Below the pieces are notes generated by a model. The model was not told where the DNA came from. It searched no databases and saw only the letters and a list, made by a program, of their open reading frames with translations. Below are positions 1 to 6,402 of a DNA stretch of 8,345 nucleotides, in pieces (within the stretch, counting starts at the first letter, position 1; every line of letters begins with the position of its first letter). Source of the stretch: Pseudomonadota bacterium. GTDB taxonomy: Bacteria; Pseudomonadota; Gammaproteobacteria; Halothiobacillales; Halothiobacillaceae. Both the position numbers and the translations under genes were made by a program. The stretch spans positions 1 through 8,345 of the forward strand of contig JAJYPA010000348.1 of the NCBI GenBank assembly GCA_021795795.1, written 5' to 3'.

Positions 1-183
1 GCAGTCGGTCATGCCCGCTTGGCATCTGGCCTTTCTCAAACCGCCTTCGCTGCGCTGCTTGGAGTTTCTGTGCGCACGCTCCAAGACTGGGAACAGGGTC
101 GCCGAGAGCCGTCAGGCGCGGCAAAAACGCTCTTCCGCGTCGCAGAACGCCACCCCGAAGTTCTGCAAGAACTTGCTGCGTAA
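1..183 (+). CDS. XRE-family helix-turn-helix protein (probable type II antitoxin), C-terminal part
   Basis: The frame starting at base 1 is open to a TAA at 181-183 and encodes 60 residues. No start codon is visible because the gene begins left of the window. The visible part reads as a Cro/C1-type helix-turn-helix: a recognition region around SQTAFAALLGVSVRTLQDWE followed by EQGRREP, then a C-terminal helix ending HPEVLQELAA. This layout is typical of HigA/NadS-like antitoxins, which bind their own promoter and neutralise a RelE/HigB-type toxin usually encoded just upstream. The toxin gene would lie outside the window, so the antitoxin role is inferred from the family. The stop lies 44 bp before the left end of the IS630 element. 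A different-frame ATG ORF over the same bases (11-241) shows no protein-like pattern and is a shadow. Confidence 0.75.
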   Translation, partial: AVGHARLASGLSQTAFAALLGVSVRTLQDWEQGRREPSGAAKTLFRVAERHPEVLQELAA

Positions 184-227
184 AATCGTGCGGGCCCAAC
201 CCTGCGGTCGAGCGGACTTCGTGCATA

Positions 228-256
228 TTGACTCGGCATGATGAAGATTGAACTTA
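228..256 (+). repeat. Left terminal inverted repeat of the IS630 element
   Basis: It begins TTGACTCGGC and pairs with the right end (TTGATTCGGC read on the minus strand). Mismatches fall at repeat positions 5, 11, 12, 14, 20, 26 and 29. It ends 4 bp before the first possible transposase ATG at 261. Confidence 0.8.
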
Positions 257-260
257 GGTC

Positions 261-1319
261 ATGTATTTCAGTCTTACCCGCATGGATAAAGAAGACGCAA
301 GATTTCAAACATTGGAGCAACTGCACGAACGGCGTAAGCAAGTTGTGCGATTGCATCGTAAAGGAATGGGTGTGATGCGTATTGTCGAGTTGAGTGGGCT
401 CTCCTACCCGACGGTGCGTAGCGCGATTGACCGCTACGCACAGGGCGGATCGGAAACGCTCAAGCCCTCGCCACGCGGCAGACAATCTGGCGAAGGTCGC
501 CACCTGACGGATGAGCAAGAGCGCCGGGTTCGGCAAATCATCTGCGACAAGCGACCGGAGCAACTGAAGATGGAATTTGCGCTTTGGAACCGGGCCGCCG
601 TCATGCAGTTGATTGAGCGCGAATGCGCAATCACGTTGTCGGTGCGAGGGGTTGGAAACTACCTCAAGCGCTGGGGGTTCACCCCGCAAAAGCCGATCAA
701 GAAGGCGTACGAGCAACGTCCCGAGGCCGTGCAGGAGTGGCTAGACCAGCAATACCCAGAGATTGAGCAGCGCGCCAAGTCCGAAGGTGCCGAGATTCAC
801 TGGGGCGACGAGACAGCGGTCGTGAACACCGATGTGCGTGGCCGGTGTTACGCACCAGCGGGTAAAACACCGGTGACCTTTGCGGTGGGCGGCACGCGCC
901 AGAAATTGTCAATGATTGCCACCGTCACCAACCAGGGCAAGACACGCTGGATGATTATTGATGAGGCGTTCAACTCGGACAAACTGATCCAGTTTCTGGA
1001 AGCGCTGGTTCAGGACGCAGCGAAGAAAGTGTTTCTGATTCTGGATAATTTGCGGGTGCATCACAGCAAGCCAGTCAAGCAATGGGTGGAGACGCATAAA
1101 GACAAGATCGAGTTGTTCTACCTGCCCAGCTACAGCCCCGAATTGAACCCGGAAGAGCGACTTAACGCTGACTTGAAACAGGCTATTTATTCGAAGGTTC
1201 CGGTGCGTACCAAAGCCAGGCTGAAAGCCGCGACAACCGAGCACATGCAGACACTGGAGCATTCACCTGAACGCGTCAAAAAATATTTCCAGGATGCTCG
1301 CGTGAAATATGCAGCATGA
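261..1319 (+). CDS. IS630-family transposase, DDE type
   Basis: This 352-residue protein catalyses cut-and-paste transposition of the surrounding element. Residues about 20-60 (LEQLHERRKQVVRLHRKG, then GLSYPTVRSAID) form an N-terminal helix-turn-helix for binding the inverted repeats. A winged-helix-like linker with KRWGFTPQKP follows (about 136-146). The DDE catalytic core shows all three acidic positions: D183 in HWGDET, D262 in LILDNLRVHH, and the Glu in SPELNPEE (E298 or E299). About 35 residues separate the second and third, as expected for IS630. Length is normal and the frame is intact, so the enzyme is probably active. ATG 261 has a weak TTAGG just upstream. ATG 282 (MDKEDARFQ) gives 345 residues and is an equally good start, matching where I recall family members beginning. 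Translation ends at the inner edge of the AAACTTC repeats. Confidence 0.9.
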   Translation: MYFSLTRMDKEDARFQTLEQLHERRKQVVRLHRKGMGVMRIVELSGLSYPTVRSAIDRYAQGGSETLKPSPRGRQSGEGRHLTDEQERRVRQIICDKRPEQLKMEFALWNRAAVMQLIERECAITLSVRGVGNYLKRWGFTPQKPIKKAYEQRPEAVQEWLDQQYPEIEQRAKSEGAEIHWGDETAVVNTDVRGRCYAPAGKTPVTFAVGGTRQKLSMIATVTNQGKTRWMIIDEAFNSDKLIQFLEALVQDAAKKVFLILDNLRVHHSKPVKQWVETHKDKIELFYLPSYSPELNPEERLNADLKQAIYSKVPVRTKARLKAATTEHMQTLEHSPERVKKYFQDARVKYAA

Positions 1320-1340
1320 AAACTTCAAACTTCAAACTTC
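1320..1340 (+). repeat. Three tandem AAACTTC heptamers at the right IS end
   Basis: Perfect copies lie at 1320-1326, 1327-1333 and 1334-1340, starting 1 bp after the transposase stop codon. The two outer copies lie in the right inverted repeat. The left end has only a degenerate equivalent (GAAGATTGAACTTAGG), so the two ends differ in repeat number. Confidence 0.8.
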
Positions 1341-1355
1341 AACTGGCCGAATCAA
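1327..1355 (-). repeat. Right terminal inverted repeat of the IS630 element
   Basis: Read on the minus strand it begins TTGATTCGGC and matches the left repeat at 22 of 29 positions. The inner part overlaps three perfect tandem copies of the heptamer AAACTTC (1320-1340). On the minus strand these bases supply the last residues and the stop codon of the truncated Nramp gene. Confidence 0.8.
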
Positions 1356-2108
1356 TAGGACGGCAGCCATGATGAGCTGAGTGACCACCGCGCCGATGGC
1401 CGTATCCCAGCGGGCGTCGCGATAGTGCTCGGCGTGGAGCTTTTTGTCGGCTACGGCAGATTGCTGGTAAAAGATCATCCAGGGCATGATGACGGCACCG
1501 ATGTTGGCGGCCACGAGATACATATAATCCGTATTGGTGATCGGGGCATGGATGAGGCCGCGCAACATCTCCTGCATGTTCGGATGGGCCGCCCAGGCCA
1601 CCCAGAAGAAGGCCAGCTCGAAAAGCCCCAGGGCGATGGCCACCCGTTCCACGCGGCGATAGGAACCCGTCCAGACCACCACCAGGAGAAAGGCCGCAGC
1701 CAGCCCCACGGCCACGGCCCGTGGTACGCCGAAGAGGGAACCGACTCCAGCCACCCCCGAAAACTCCGTCAGTAGCGCCCCCACCGAGGCGATACCGAGG
1801 CCCGTCACCGAGGCCCAGGCCCGACCTTGGCCGAAGGTATCGCGGATGAGTTCGCCGTGGCCCTTGCCGGTGAAAATGCCCAGCCGCACCGTCAGTTCTT
1901 GTACGATGTAGAGAATGGGCATGAGGATGAACTGCAAAAGCAGGAGCTTGTACCCCCACTGGGCGCCGCTCTGGGCGGCCGTGACCACGCTCCCGACATC
2001 GGTGTCCGCAAGCATGGCCACAATGCCGGGGCCCAGGACGGCGAGAAAGGTCTTCCAGTTCCAGCCTAATGTGGGTGTAGGCGCGGCGGATGTGATGCGA
2101 GTATTCAT
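1332..2108 (-). pseudogene. Nramp-family divalent metal transporter, C-terminus lost to IS630 insertion
   Basis: The remaining 258 codons match the first six to seven membrane helices of the Nramp (MntH/DMT1) family, which import Mn2+, Fe2+ or related ions with protons. Full family members have about 400-430 residues. TM1 carries LADTDVGSV (D37, S40) where canonical Nramps have DPGN. TM6 carries GAVIMPWMIFYQQS (A205, M208, P209), keeping the metal-site Ala and Met but with Trp in place of the usual His. Native sequence ends near residue 251, at the TA where the IS630 element begins. The last seven residues (LIRPVEV) and the TGA come from the IS inverted repeat. Helices seven to eleven are missing, so transport is unlikely. 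I chose ATG 2108 because AGGGG lies just upstream; the in-frame ATG at 2153 has no ribosome site and lies within the promoter. The gene is a paralogue of the Nramp at the right end. Confidence 0.85.
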
Positions 2109-2138
2109 GGGGGCCCCTGGATTAAAGACAACGCTATC

Positions 2139-2168
2139 GATACTAATTCGCATTTACATTTCAGTCAA
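2139..2168 (-). promoter_or_regulatory. Sigma-70-type promoter with Fur-box-like operator for the truncated Nramp gene
   Basis: On the minus strand TTGACT (2163-2168) and TAGTAT (2140-2145) are separated by exactly 17 bp. The 19-bp stretch 2139-2157, read GTAAATGCGAATTAGTATC, matches the Fur consensus GATAATGATAATCATTATC at 13 of 19 positions and overlaps the -10 and most of the spacer. A bound repressor would block RNA polymerase here. Iron-dependent repression of a divalent-metal importer fits biologically but is inferred. The ATG at 2108 is about 30 bp downstream of the -10. Confidence 0.6.
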
Positions 2169-2370
2169 TAAGAGGCGCTGTTATGAATACATAGAATGCG
2201 CGCATCACTGGATTGCGTGACTCGCCTTTGGTGCGAAACCCCGCCTTGTGCAGGCGGCAGTGGGTTGGTACGAGTTGGTGCAGCGTCGGGATCCTGTATC
2301 CGTCCCTTTTCCCATTGAACCGATCTTCGGGTGAAACCGTCCTGGTAGCGGTTCCGACATCCGTGGAGGA
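2169..2370. other. Intergenic region with a run of hairpins; possible 3' UTR, terminator or small RNA
   Basis: No gene is recognisable here. The stretch 2219-2353 holds four potential hairpins in succession. The largest (2220-2275) nests ACTCG/CGAGT around AACC/GGTT around a perfect CCGCCT-TGTGC-AGGCGG stem-loop (2241-2257). Then come GGAT/ATCC (2289-2301), CCGA-TCT-TCGG (2320-2330) and AACCG/CGGTT (2335-2353). The last lies about 18 bp past the protoglobin stop, but neither strand shows a clear T-run, so this is not a standard intrinsic terminator. I could not match the arrangement to a known riboswitch class. Confidence 0.3.
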
Positions 2371-2922
2371 TTAGTTCCGCAGCGGCCGCAGGGTGATGAG
2401 ATTCTCCAGCAGGACCAAGCTCATCCCGGTAGCGGCTGTCAGCCGTCTCATGCGTTCGGCCTCGTAGGCCGAATCGATCAAATATTGACAGAGATCCAGC
2501 AGGCGCAGCACCACCCCAGTGCAGATGCCGATAGGGTCACCCACTGCCCGGGCGGCGATTTCGATTTCCTCGGGGAAGGCGCCACGCAGAAAACTCATGC
2601 TGGCCGCCACAAAAAGAGGCGGAATGCCGGCGGCCACATGGACTTCACCGATGCGCCGCTGGCGGGCCATGAACGGTTCTCCGTAATCGCCGGAGAAGAG
2701 TTCCGTGAGCCAGGCGATATGGGTCTTTTTCAGTTGCTCCACGCGGCCTTCCACATGGGGGCGGGTGCGTTCGTCGGCCAGCAGGCGCCCATAGAAGCGA
2801 TCCGTGAGTTCGGGCAGGCGTGGCACCAGATGTTGGTCGAGATGGCGGAAATGCTCCTCGTCCTCCGGAGAAAAACCGCTGATGTGGATGAGGGTCTGAA
2901 CATCGCTGGGGTTTGCGCCCAT
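2371..2922 (-). CDS. Stand-alone protoglobin (globin-coupled-sensor-type heme domain)
   Basis: This 183-residue protein fits a single globin-coupled-sensor/protoglobin domain with no attached output domain. Such heme proteins bind O2, NO or CO and act as sensors or gas-binding proteins in the cytoplasm. The proximal heme ligand is very probably H95 in RRIGEVHVAAGI, the signature position of this family (F8 His). F43-Y44 in TDRFYGRLL occupies the helix B site where a distal Tyr often sits. The C-terminal helices (DLCQYLIDSAYEAERM, then GMSLVLLENLITL) complete the fold. ATG 2922 is chosen because AAGGAAGG lies 3 bp before it. An upstream in-frame GTG at 2985 would add 21 residues, has poor ribosome-site support, and its extra residues look non-conserved. 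The gene lies about 190 bp downstream of a Roadblock/LC7 remnant on the same strand. No methyl-accepting, GGDEF or kinase module is fused. Confidence 0.85.
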   Translation of the reverse strand: MGANPSDVQTLIHISGFSPEDEEHFRHLDQHLVPRLPELTDRFYGRLLADERTRPHVEGRVEQLKKTHIAWLTELFSGDYGEPFMARQRRIGEVHVAAGIPPLFVAASMSFLRGAFPEEIEIAARAVGDPIGICTGVVLRLLDLCQYLIDSAYEAERMRRLTAATGMSLVLLENLITLRPLRN

Positions 2923-3111
2923 GGGCCTTCCTTTGCAAGGGAATATGCTGGAGTTGGCTGCTGCGGGTTCTTGACGGGTATCCACGCTTTCATCATGCAG
3001 GATCGATCCGGCTCGGGCAAGCCTGCCAAGATGCTGGCAAGAATCATATTTCTCCGGTCGAGCGGCACTGCCCTTCCTCCCCGGGATGGAGACAGGATTA
3101 CGCTACTTGGT

Positions 3112-3408
3112 CTAGGCCAGTTCCAGCACTTGCCCCATGCGCTCGGCGAGCATGCAGGAGGCGGCGACGACGCTGTTCCAATCGCCCTTCACATCGAGGA
3201 AGAGGGCGAGAATGCCCTCCCCGCCGACGGGCAGGAAAAGATGACGATAGCGGCAATCCCCGAGCGGAATATATTCCGTGGTGCAAGCATCGCGGGACTC
3301 GGCCCAGCGATCGCTGAGGGAGATGAGGGCTGCCCCCAGGGTGCCGAGGAGATCCTCATCCACGGCCGGGGGCAACTGCGCGAGCACGCCGTTTTCGATT
3401 GAAGCCGT
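3112..3408 (-). pseudogene. Roadblock/LC7-domain protein, N-terminus missing, fused to ynfA end
   Basis: About 98 residues match the main part of a Roadblock/LC7 (MglB-like) domain. These are small cytoplasmic proteins that typically dimerise and regulate Ras-like GTPases such as MglA. The visible pattern is [17 protein letters not shown], a helix GTLGAALISLSDRW, strands EYIPLGDCRYRHLFLPVG and GILALFLDV, then a final helix ending GQVLELA. The first helix and strand of the domain (roughly 25-30 residues) and a start codon are missing. Instead the frame runs in directly from the 3' end of ynfA (MFAPR at 3409). Translation could begin at ATG 3423, but the product would still lack the domain start. 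The assignment comes from the residue pattern and is moderately sure. The protoglobin follows downstream on the same strand. No GTPase partner is visible. Confidence 0.6.
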
Positions 3409-3775
3409 TCTGGGCGCGAACATAATAATGGCCATTCCCGTCAGGGCAATGGAGACTGCCGATGACATCCCAAAAACTCGGGCGTATTCCCTCCACCACC
3501 CAGAGCCATCCGATGGCAACCGCGATGTATACACCGCCATACGCGGCATAGGTACGCCCCGCCGCCGTGGGATGAAGGGTCAACAACCAAGCGAAGGCAC
3601 TAAGCGAGACGGCCGCTGGCAACAGGAGCCAGAGCGGTTTGCCCTGCTTGATCACCAGCCACGGCAGATAGCACCCGACGATCTCGGCGAGGGCCGTGAT
3701 GACAAAAAGCAGTACGATGCGCAGCAGCGTTAGCGCCGTGCCGACGAAGGCTACACCACTTTCAATCGCGGACAT
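3409..3775 (-). pseudogene. ynfA: YnfA-family (UPF0060) small membrane protein with a frameshift
   Basis: YnfA proteins are about 108-residue inner-membrane proteins with four helices, related in layout to small multidrug resistance pumps. Codons 1-106 from ATG 3775 give clear family signatures: [47 protein letters not shown] and then RPSFWDVIG. At base 3457 the reading frame breaks. The expected last helix ([16 protein letters not shown]) continues in another frame from 3456 to 3409. A single extra base at 3457 explains this and gives a family-like spacing between WDVIG and the last helix. In the original frame translation runs on to 3356 as unrelated sequence. The corrected frame has no stop and enters the Roadblock remnant. 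The start overlaps the end of the rhodanese gene by 14 bp, suggesting translational coupling in the ancestor, with AAGG upstream. A sequencing error could also explain the shift. Confidence 0.8.
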
Positions 3776-4076
3776 TTTCAGGCCTTTTCCAGAGCCTGCC
3801 GCTGGCCAGCCAGTCGCGCTTGCTCTCGACATAATGGAAGATATTCGTATAACCCAGAGATTCCAGCCGCTCGGCCGCGAGGCCGGTACGCTGACCGGCC
3901 GCATTGGCGCAATAGACCACCACGATCTTCCCGCGATCTGGTATTTCCTGGGATGCACGCATCAGAGTCTCGTCCGAGACAATATTGATGGCGCCAGACA
4001 GACGCCCTTCATTGAAAACCGTATGCGGCAGCGTACCGAGGAGGACGAACTGAAATCCTGGGCGTTCGTAACAGCC
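3762..4076 (-). pseudogene. Rhodanese-like domain protein, N-terminus missing, fused to the cadA end
   Basis: The open frame of 104 codons ends with TGA at 3762-3764 and encodes most of a single rhodanese (sulfurtransferase) domain. Seen in order: LLGTLPHTVFNEGRLSGAINIV, the strand [14 protein letters not shown] with the presumed catalytic Cys in YCAN, the helix [12 protein letters not shown], and the closing [13 protein letters not shown]. Such enzymes move sulfane sulfur via a Cys persulfide. The beginning of the domain, before about RPGFQF, is missing. The frame merges near 4064-4073 with the last codons of cadA and has a TGA at 4077-4079. The only ATG (3962) would skip the first third of the domain, so a functional product is unlikely. 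It overlaps the ynfA start by 14 bp and lies out of frame under the 18 extra codons of cadA. Confidence 0.72.
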
Positions 4077-6321
4077 TCAATCCATTTCCAACCACCAGCA
4101 GACTTGCCCCAACGTCGGCGAAAACGGCCATCCACATGGTGCCGAGGCCGACCATGGTCAGTACCAGGAACACGGCCTTGATGCCGAGCGCCAGGGTGAT
4201 GTTCTGAACCAGCACCGAGCGCGTGGCCTGCGACAGCCGGATGAAGGTCGAAATCTTACGCAGATCATCGTCCATCAAGGCAACGTCGGCCGTCTCGATA
4301 GCTGTGTCGGTGCCCATCGCGCCCATCGCGAAACCGATATGGGCGCGCGCCAGCGCAGGTGCGTCGTTGATGCCGTCACCGACCATGCCCACTGTCCCTT
4401 CGGCCCAGAATCCTTCCACGGCCTTCAGTTTGTCTTCGGGCAACAGGTTGCCGCGCGCCTGATCGATGCCGACTTCCTGTGCGATGGCCTCGGCAGTATG
4501 CGGGTTGTCACCGGTCAACATTACGGTCTTGACGCCCAGACGGTGCAGATCGGCGATCGCGGCGCGGCTGCTGCCCTTCACGGTGTCGGCGACCGCGAAC
4601 AAGGCCAGCACCCGCTGTTCATCGAACAGCAGCACCACTGTCTTGCCCTGGCGTTCCAACTGGTCAATCCGCGCCTCGAGCGCCGGGGAGCAGCGCTCGA
4701 GTTCATGGACCAGACGATGGTTGCCCAGCCAATACGTCTTGCCACCGATCACCCCGCGCGCACCGCGACCGGCCAACGCCTCGAAGGCATCGACCGGATC
4801 ATGCGTGCCCAGGTCGTCATCGGCCGCCCGGGCGATGGCTTGCGATACCGGATGATCGGAGCGGCCGGCCAGGCTGGCGGCCAGACGACGGCAATGATCC
4901 GCATCCATGTCGGCTTGCAGTTCGAAATCGGTCTGTTGCGGTTTGCCATGGGTGATGGTCCCGGTCTTGTCGAGCGCCAGCCACTCCAGCTTACGGCCTT
5001 CTTCCAAATAGACGCCGCCCTTGATCAGGATGCCGTGGCGGGCGGCGGCGGCCAATCCGCTGACGACCGTGACGGGGGTCGAGATCACCAGTGCGCAAGG
5101 GCAGGCAATCACCAGCAGCACCAGGGCTTTGTAGATCCAGTCGTGCCAGACACCCCCCATCAACAACGGTGGCAGCACGGCGACAGCGAGCGCAATCGCG
5201 AACATGATCGGCGTATAGACACGGGCGAACCGATCGACGAAGCGTTGCGTCGGCGCTTTCGCGCCCTGCGCCTCTTCCACCGCGTGGATAATGCGCGCGA
5301 GGGTGGTATTGCTGGCCGCCGCCGTGACCCGGTACTCGAAGGAGCCGGATTCGTTGATCGTGCCGGCAAACACCGCATCACCTTCGGCCTTGTCTACCGG
5401 CAGGCTCTCGCCGGTGATCGGCGCCTGATTCACGCTAGAGGCACCCCGGACAATTTCGCCGTCCAGTCCGATGCGCTCGCCGGGCCTGACCCGGACCAGG
5501 CTGCCCACCGCCACGGAGTTGGCCTCGACTTCCAACCAGGAGCCATCCGCTTGCTGGACCGTGGCCGTCTCGGGCGTCAGATTCATCAGCCCCTTGATGG
5601 CATTGCGCGCGCGGTCGAGTGATTTGGCCTCGATCACTTCTGCGACGGTGAACAGTACCATGACCATCGCCGCCTCCGGCCACTGTCCGAGGGCCATGGC
5701 ACCGGTCACGGCAATGCTCATCAGTGCGTTGATGTTCAGGTTACCGTTGCGGATGGCCACCCATCCCTTCTTGTAGGTCGGCAGACCGCTGGAAGCCACG
5801 GCCAGGATGCCGAGCGCCGCCGCTAGCCAAGTCGACAGGCCCATCCAGTTCACCGCTTCCGAGGCTATCGCGGCGACGCCCGCCAAGGCCAATGGCCACC
5901 AGTGCTTCTTCGACTCCTCGGCGACGGCGAGTTTGCCGCTGGCGTCGGGCAACTCGGGCTGGAAGCCCAGCGAGCGTACCGCTTCCAGAATCGGTTCGAG
6001 TGCGTTCGGGGCGTGCACGACGGTCAGCACACGCTGCATCAGATTGAATTCCATGCTCTTGACCGCCGCCATGCCGTCCAGCTTCTTGCGGATCAGCGCT
6101 TCCTCGGTGGGGCAATCCATCTGCATGATGCGCATCGAGGTCCGAAAACCCTCCGCGACCACCTCCGACGCCGCCAGGCTGCCGAAGGTGATCGGAGCCG
6201 GAGCGCAACATGAAGCGTCGCTATGGTCATGCTCGCAAGCATGGTTATGGTTGTGAGCATGGTCGTGATGGTCATTCCATCCTGGATTCTTCTGGTGATC
6301 GTGGTCGCAGCAGCCTGCCAT
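4009..6321 (-). CDS. cadA: P1B-type Cd2+/Zn2+/Pb2+-exporting ATPase
   Basis: This 770-residue inner-membrane pump exports toxic divalent soft metals using ATP. The N-terminus (residues 1-40) is rich in His, Cys and Asp, and a heavy-metal-associated domain follows with MDCPTEE (68-74), the single-Cys version common in CadA/ZntA-type pumps. Then come TGES (303-306, actuator), CPC (407-409, transmembrane metal site), DKTGTIT with phosphorylated D451, SDHP (488-491), TGDNPHT (603-609) and GDGINDAP (648-655). D736 in VFADVGAS matches the last-helix Asp that marks Zn/Cd/Pb specificity. The start at 6321 has GGAG 7 bp upstream. Native sequence ends at about GNGLRLLR (752). The last 18 residues (from TPRISV) come from reading the rhodanese remnant out of frame, so the original stop was lost. 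The pump should still work. It is divergent from cadR across 81 bp with a MerR-type operator. Confidence 0.95.
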   Translation of the reverse strand: MAGCCDHDHQKNPGWNDHHDHAHNHNHACEHDHSDASCCAPAPITFGSLAASEVVAEGFRTSMRIMQMDCPTEEALIRKKLDGMAAVKSMEFNLMQRVLTVVHAPNALEPILEAVRSLGFQPELPDASGKLAVAEESKKHWWPLALAGVAAIASEAVNWMGLSTWLAAALGILAVASSGLPTYKKGWVAIRNGNLNINALMSIAVTGAMALGQWPEAAMVMVLFTVAEVIEAKSLDRARNAIKGLMNLTPETATVQQADGSWLEVEANSVAVGSLVRVRPGERIGLDGEIVRGASSVNQAPITGESLPVDKAEGDAVFAGTINESGSFEYRVTAAASNTTLARIIHAVEEAQGAKAPTQRFVDRFARVYTPIMFAIALAVAVLPPLLMGGVWHDWIYKALVLLVIACPCALVISTPVTVVSGLAAAARHGILIKGGVYLEEGRKLEWLALDKTGTITHGKPQQTDFELQADMDADHCRRLAASLAGRSDHPVSQAIARAADDDLGTHDPVDAFEALAGRGARGVIGGKTYWLGNHRLVHELERCSPALEARIDQLERQGKTVVLLFDEQRVLALFAVADTVKGSSRAAIADLHRLGVKTVMLTGDNPHTAEAIAQEVGIDQARGNLLPEDKLKAVEGFWAEGTVGMVGDGINDAPALARAHIGFAMGAMGTDTAIETADVALMDDDLRKISTFIRLSQATRSVLVQNITLALGIKAVFLVLTMVGLGTMWMAVFADVGASLLVVGNGLRLLRTPRISVRPPRYAAAYGFQ

Positions 6322-6353
6322 GGTGAATCTCCGAAGTTCGCCGTATGCTGCAC

Positions 6354-6384
6354 ATTCAACATCCTATAGTTACTATAGGGTCAA
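6354..6384 (-). promoter_or_regulatory. MerR-type promoter and CadR operator for cadA
   Basis: On the minus strand TTGACC (6379-6384) and TTGAAT (6354-6359) are separated by 19 bp, the over-long spacer typical of promoters that MerR-family activators untwist. Inside lies a perfect dyad, CCTATAGT-T-ACTATAGG (6363-6379), 8 bp on either side of one central base. CadR should bind it, repressing without metal and activating with metal. On the plus strand TATAGT (6365-6370) could be the -10 of cadR itself, allowing autoregulation, though I see no matching -35. Confidence 0.88.
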
Positions 6385-6402
6385 GCAAATCGGAGACGAT
6401 CC

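Larger units (their letters stand above)
228..1355 (+). mobile_element. IS630-family insertion sequence, complete (1128 bp)
   Basis: The element is bounded by imperfect inverted repeats (228-256 and 1327-1355, 22 of 29 positions matching), both starting TTGA at the outer end. Each end is directly flanked by TA (226-227 and 1356-1357), the dinucleotide target that the IS630/Tc1/mariner superfamily duplicates. It carries one transposase ORF on the plus strand. The right end lies inside a minus-strand Nramp gene and truncates it. Joining the two flanks through a single TA does not restore an Nramp reading frame, so the present flanks were probably brought together by a deletion or by recombination between element copies. 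The boundaries are read directly from repeats and TA sites. Family assignment rests on the transposase. Confidence 0.88.

Noticed and set aside
36..716. Minus-strand frame of 226 codons over the transposase start
   Set aside because: It runs through the IS inverted repeat and opposite the helix-turn-helix of the transposase; composition is shadow-like.
2219..2353. Mn2+ (yybP-ykoY), cyclic-di-GMP or cobalamin riboswitch
   Set aside because: I looked for the conserved core sequences of these classes on both strands and did not find them, and the nearest minus-strand gene has its own promoter downstream of this region.
2730..3068. Minus-strand frame starting MPLDRRNMILASILAG between the Roadblock remnant and the protoglobin
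   Set aside because: The start region has a purine-rich upstream stretch, but most of the frame overlaps the protoglobin out of frame and the unique first 45 or so residues resemble nothing I know.
2485..3402. Long plus-strand open frame (305 codons) across the protoglobin and Roadblock region
   Set aside because: It is antisense to two recognisable domains and shows no conserved motif of its own.
4339..5622. Long plus-strand open frame (427 codons) opposite cadA
   Set aside because: It lies antisense to a fully conserved P-type ATPase, is rich in Arg, Gln, Gly and His as expected of a GC-rich antisense frame, and shows no domain pattern.
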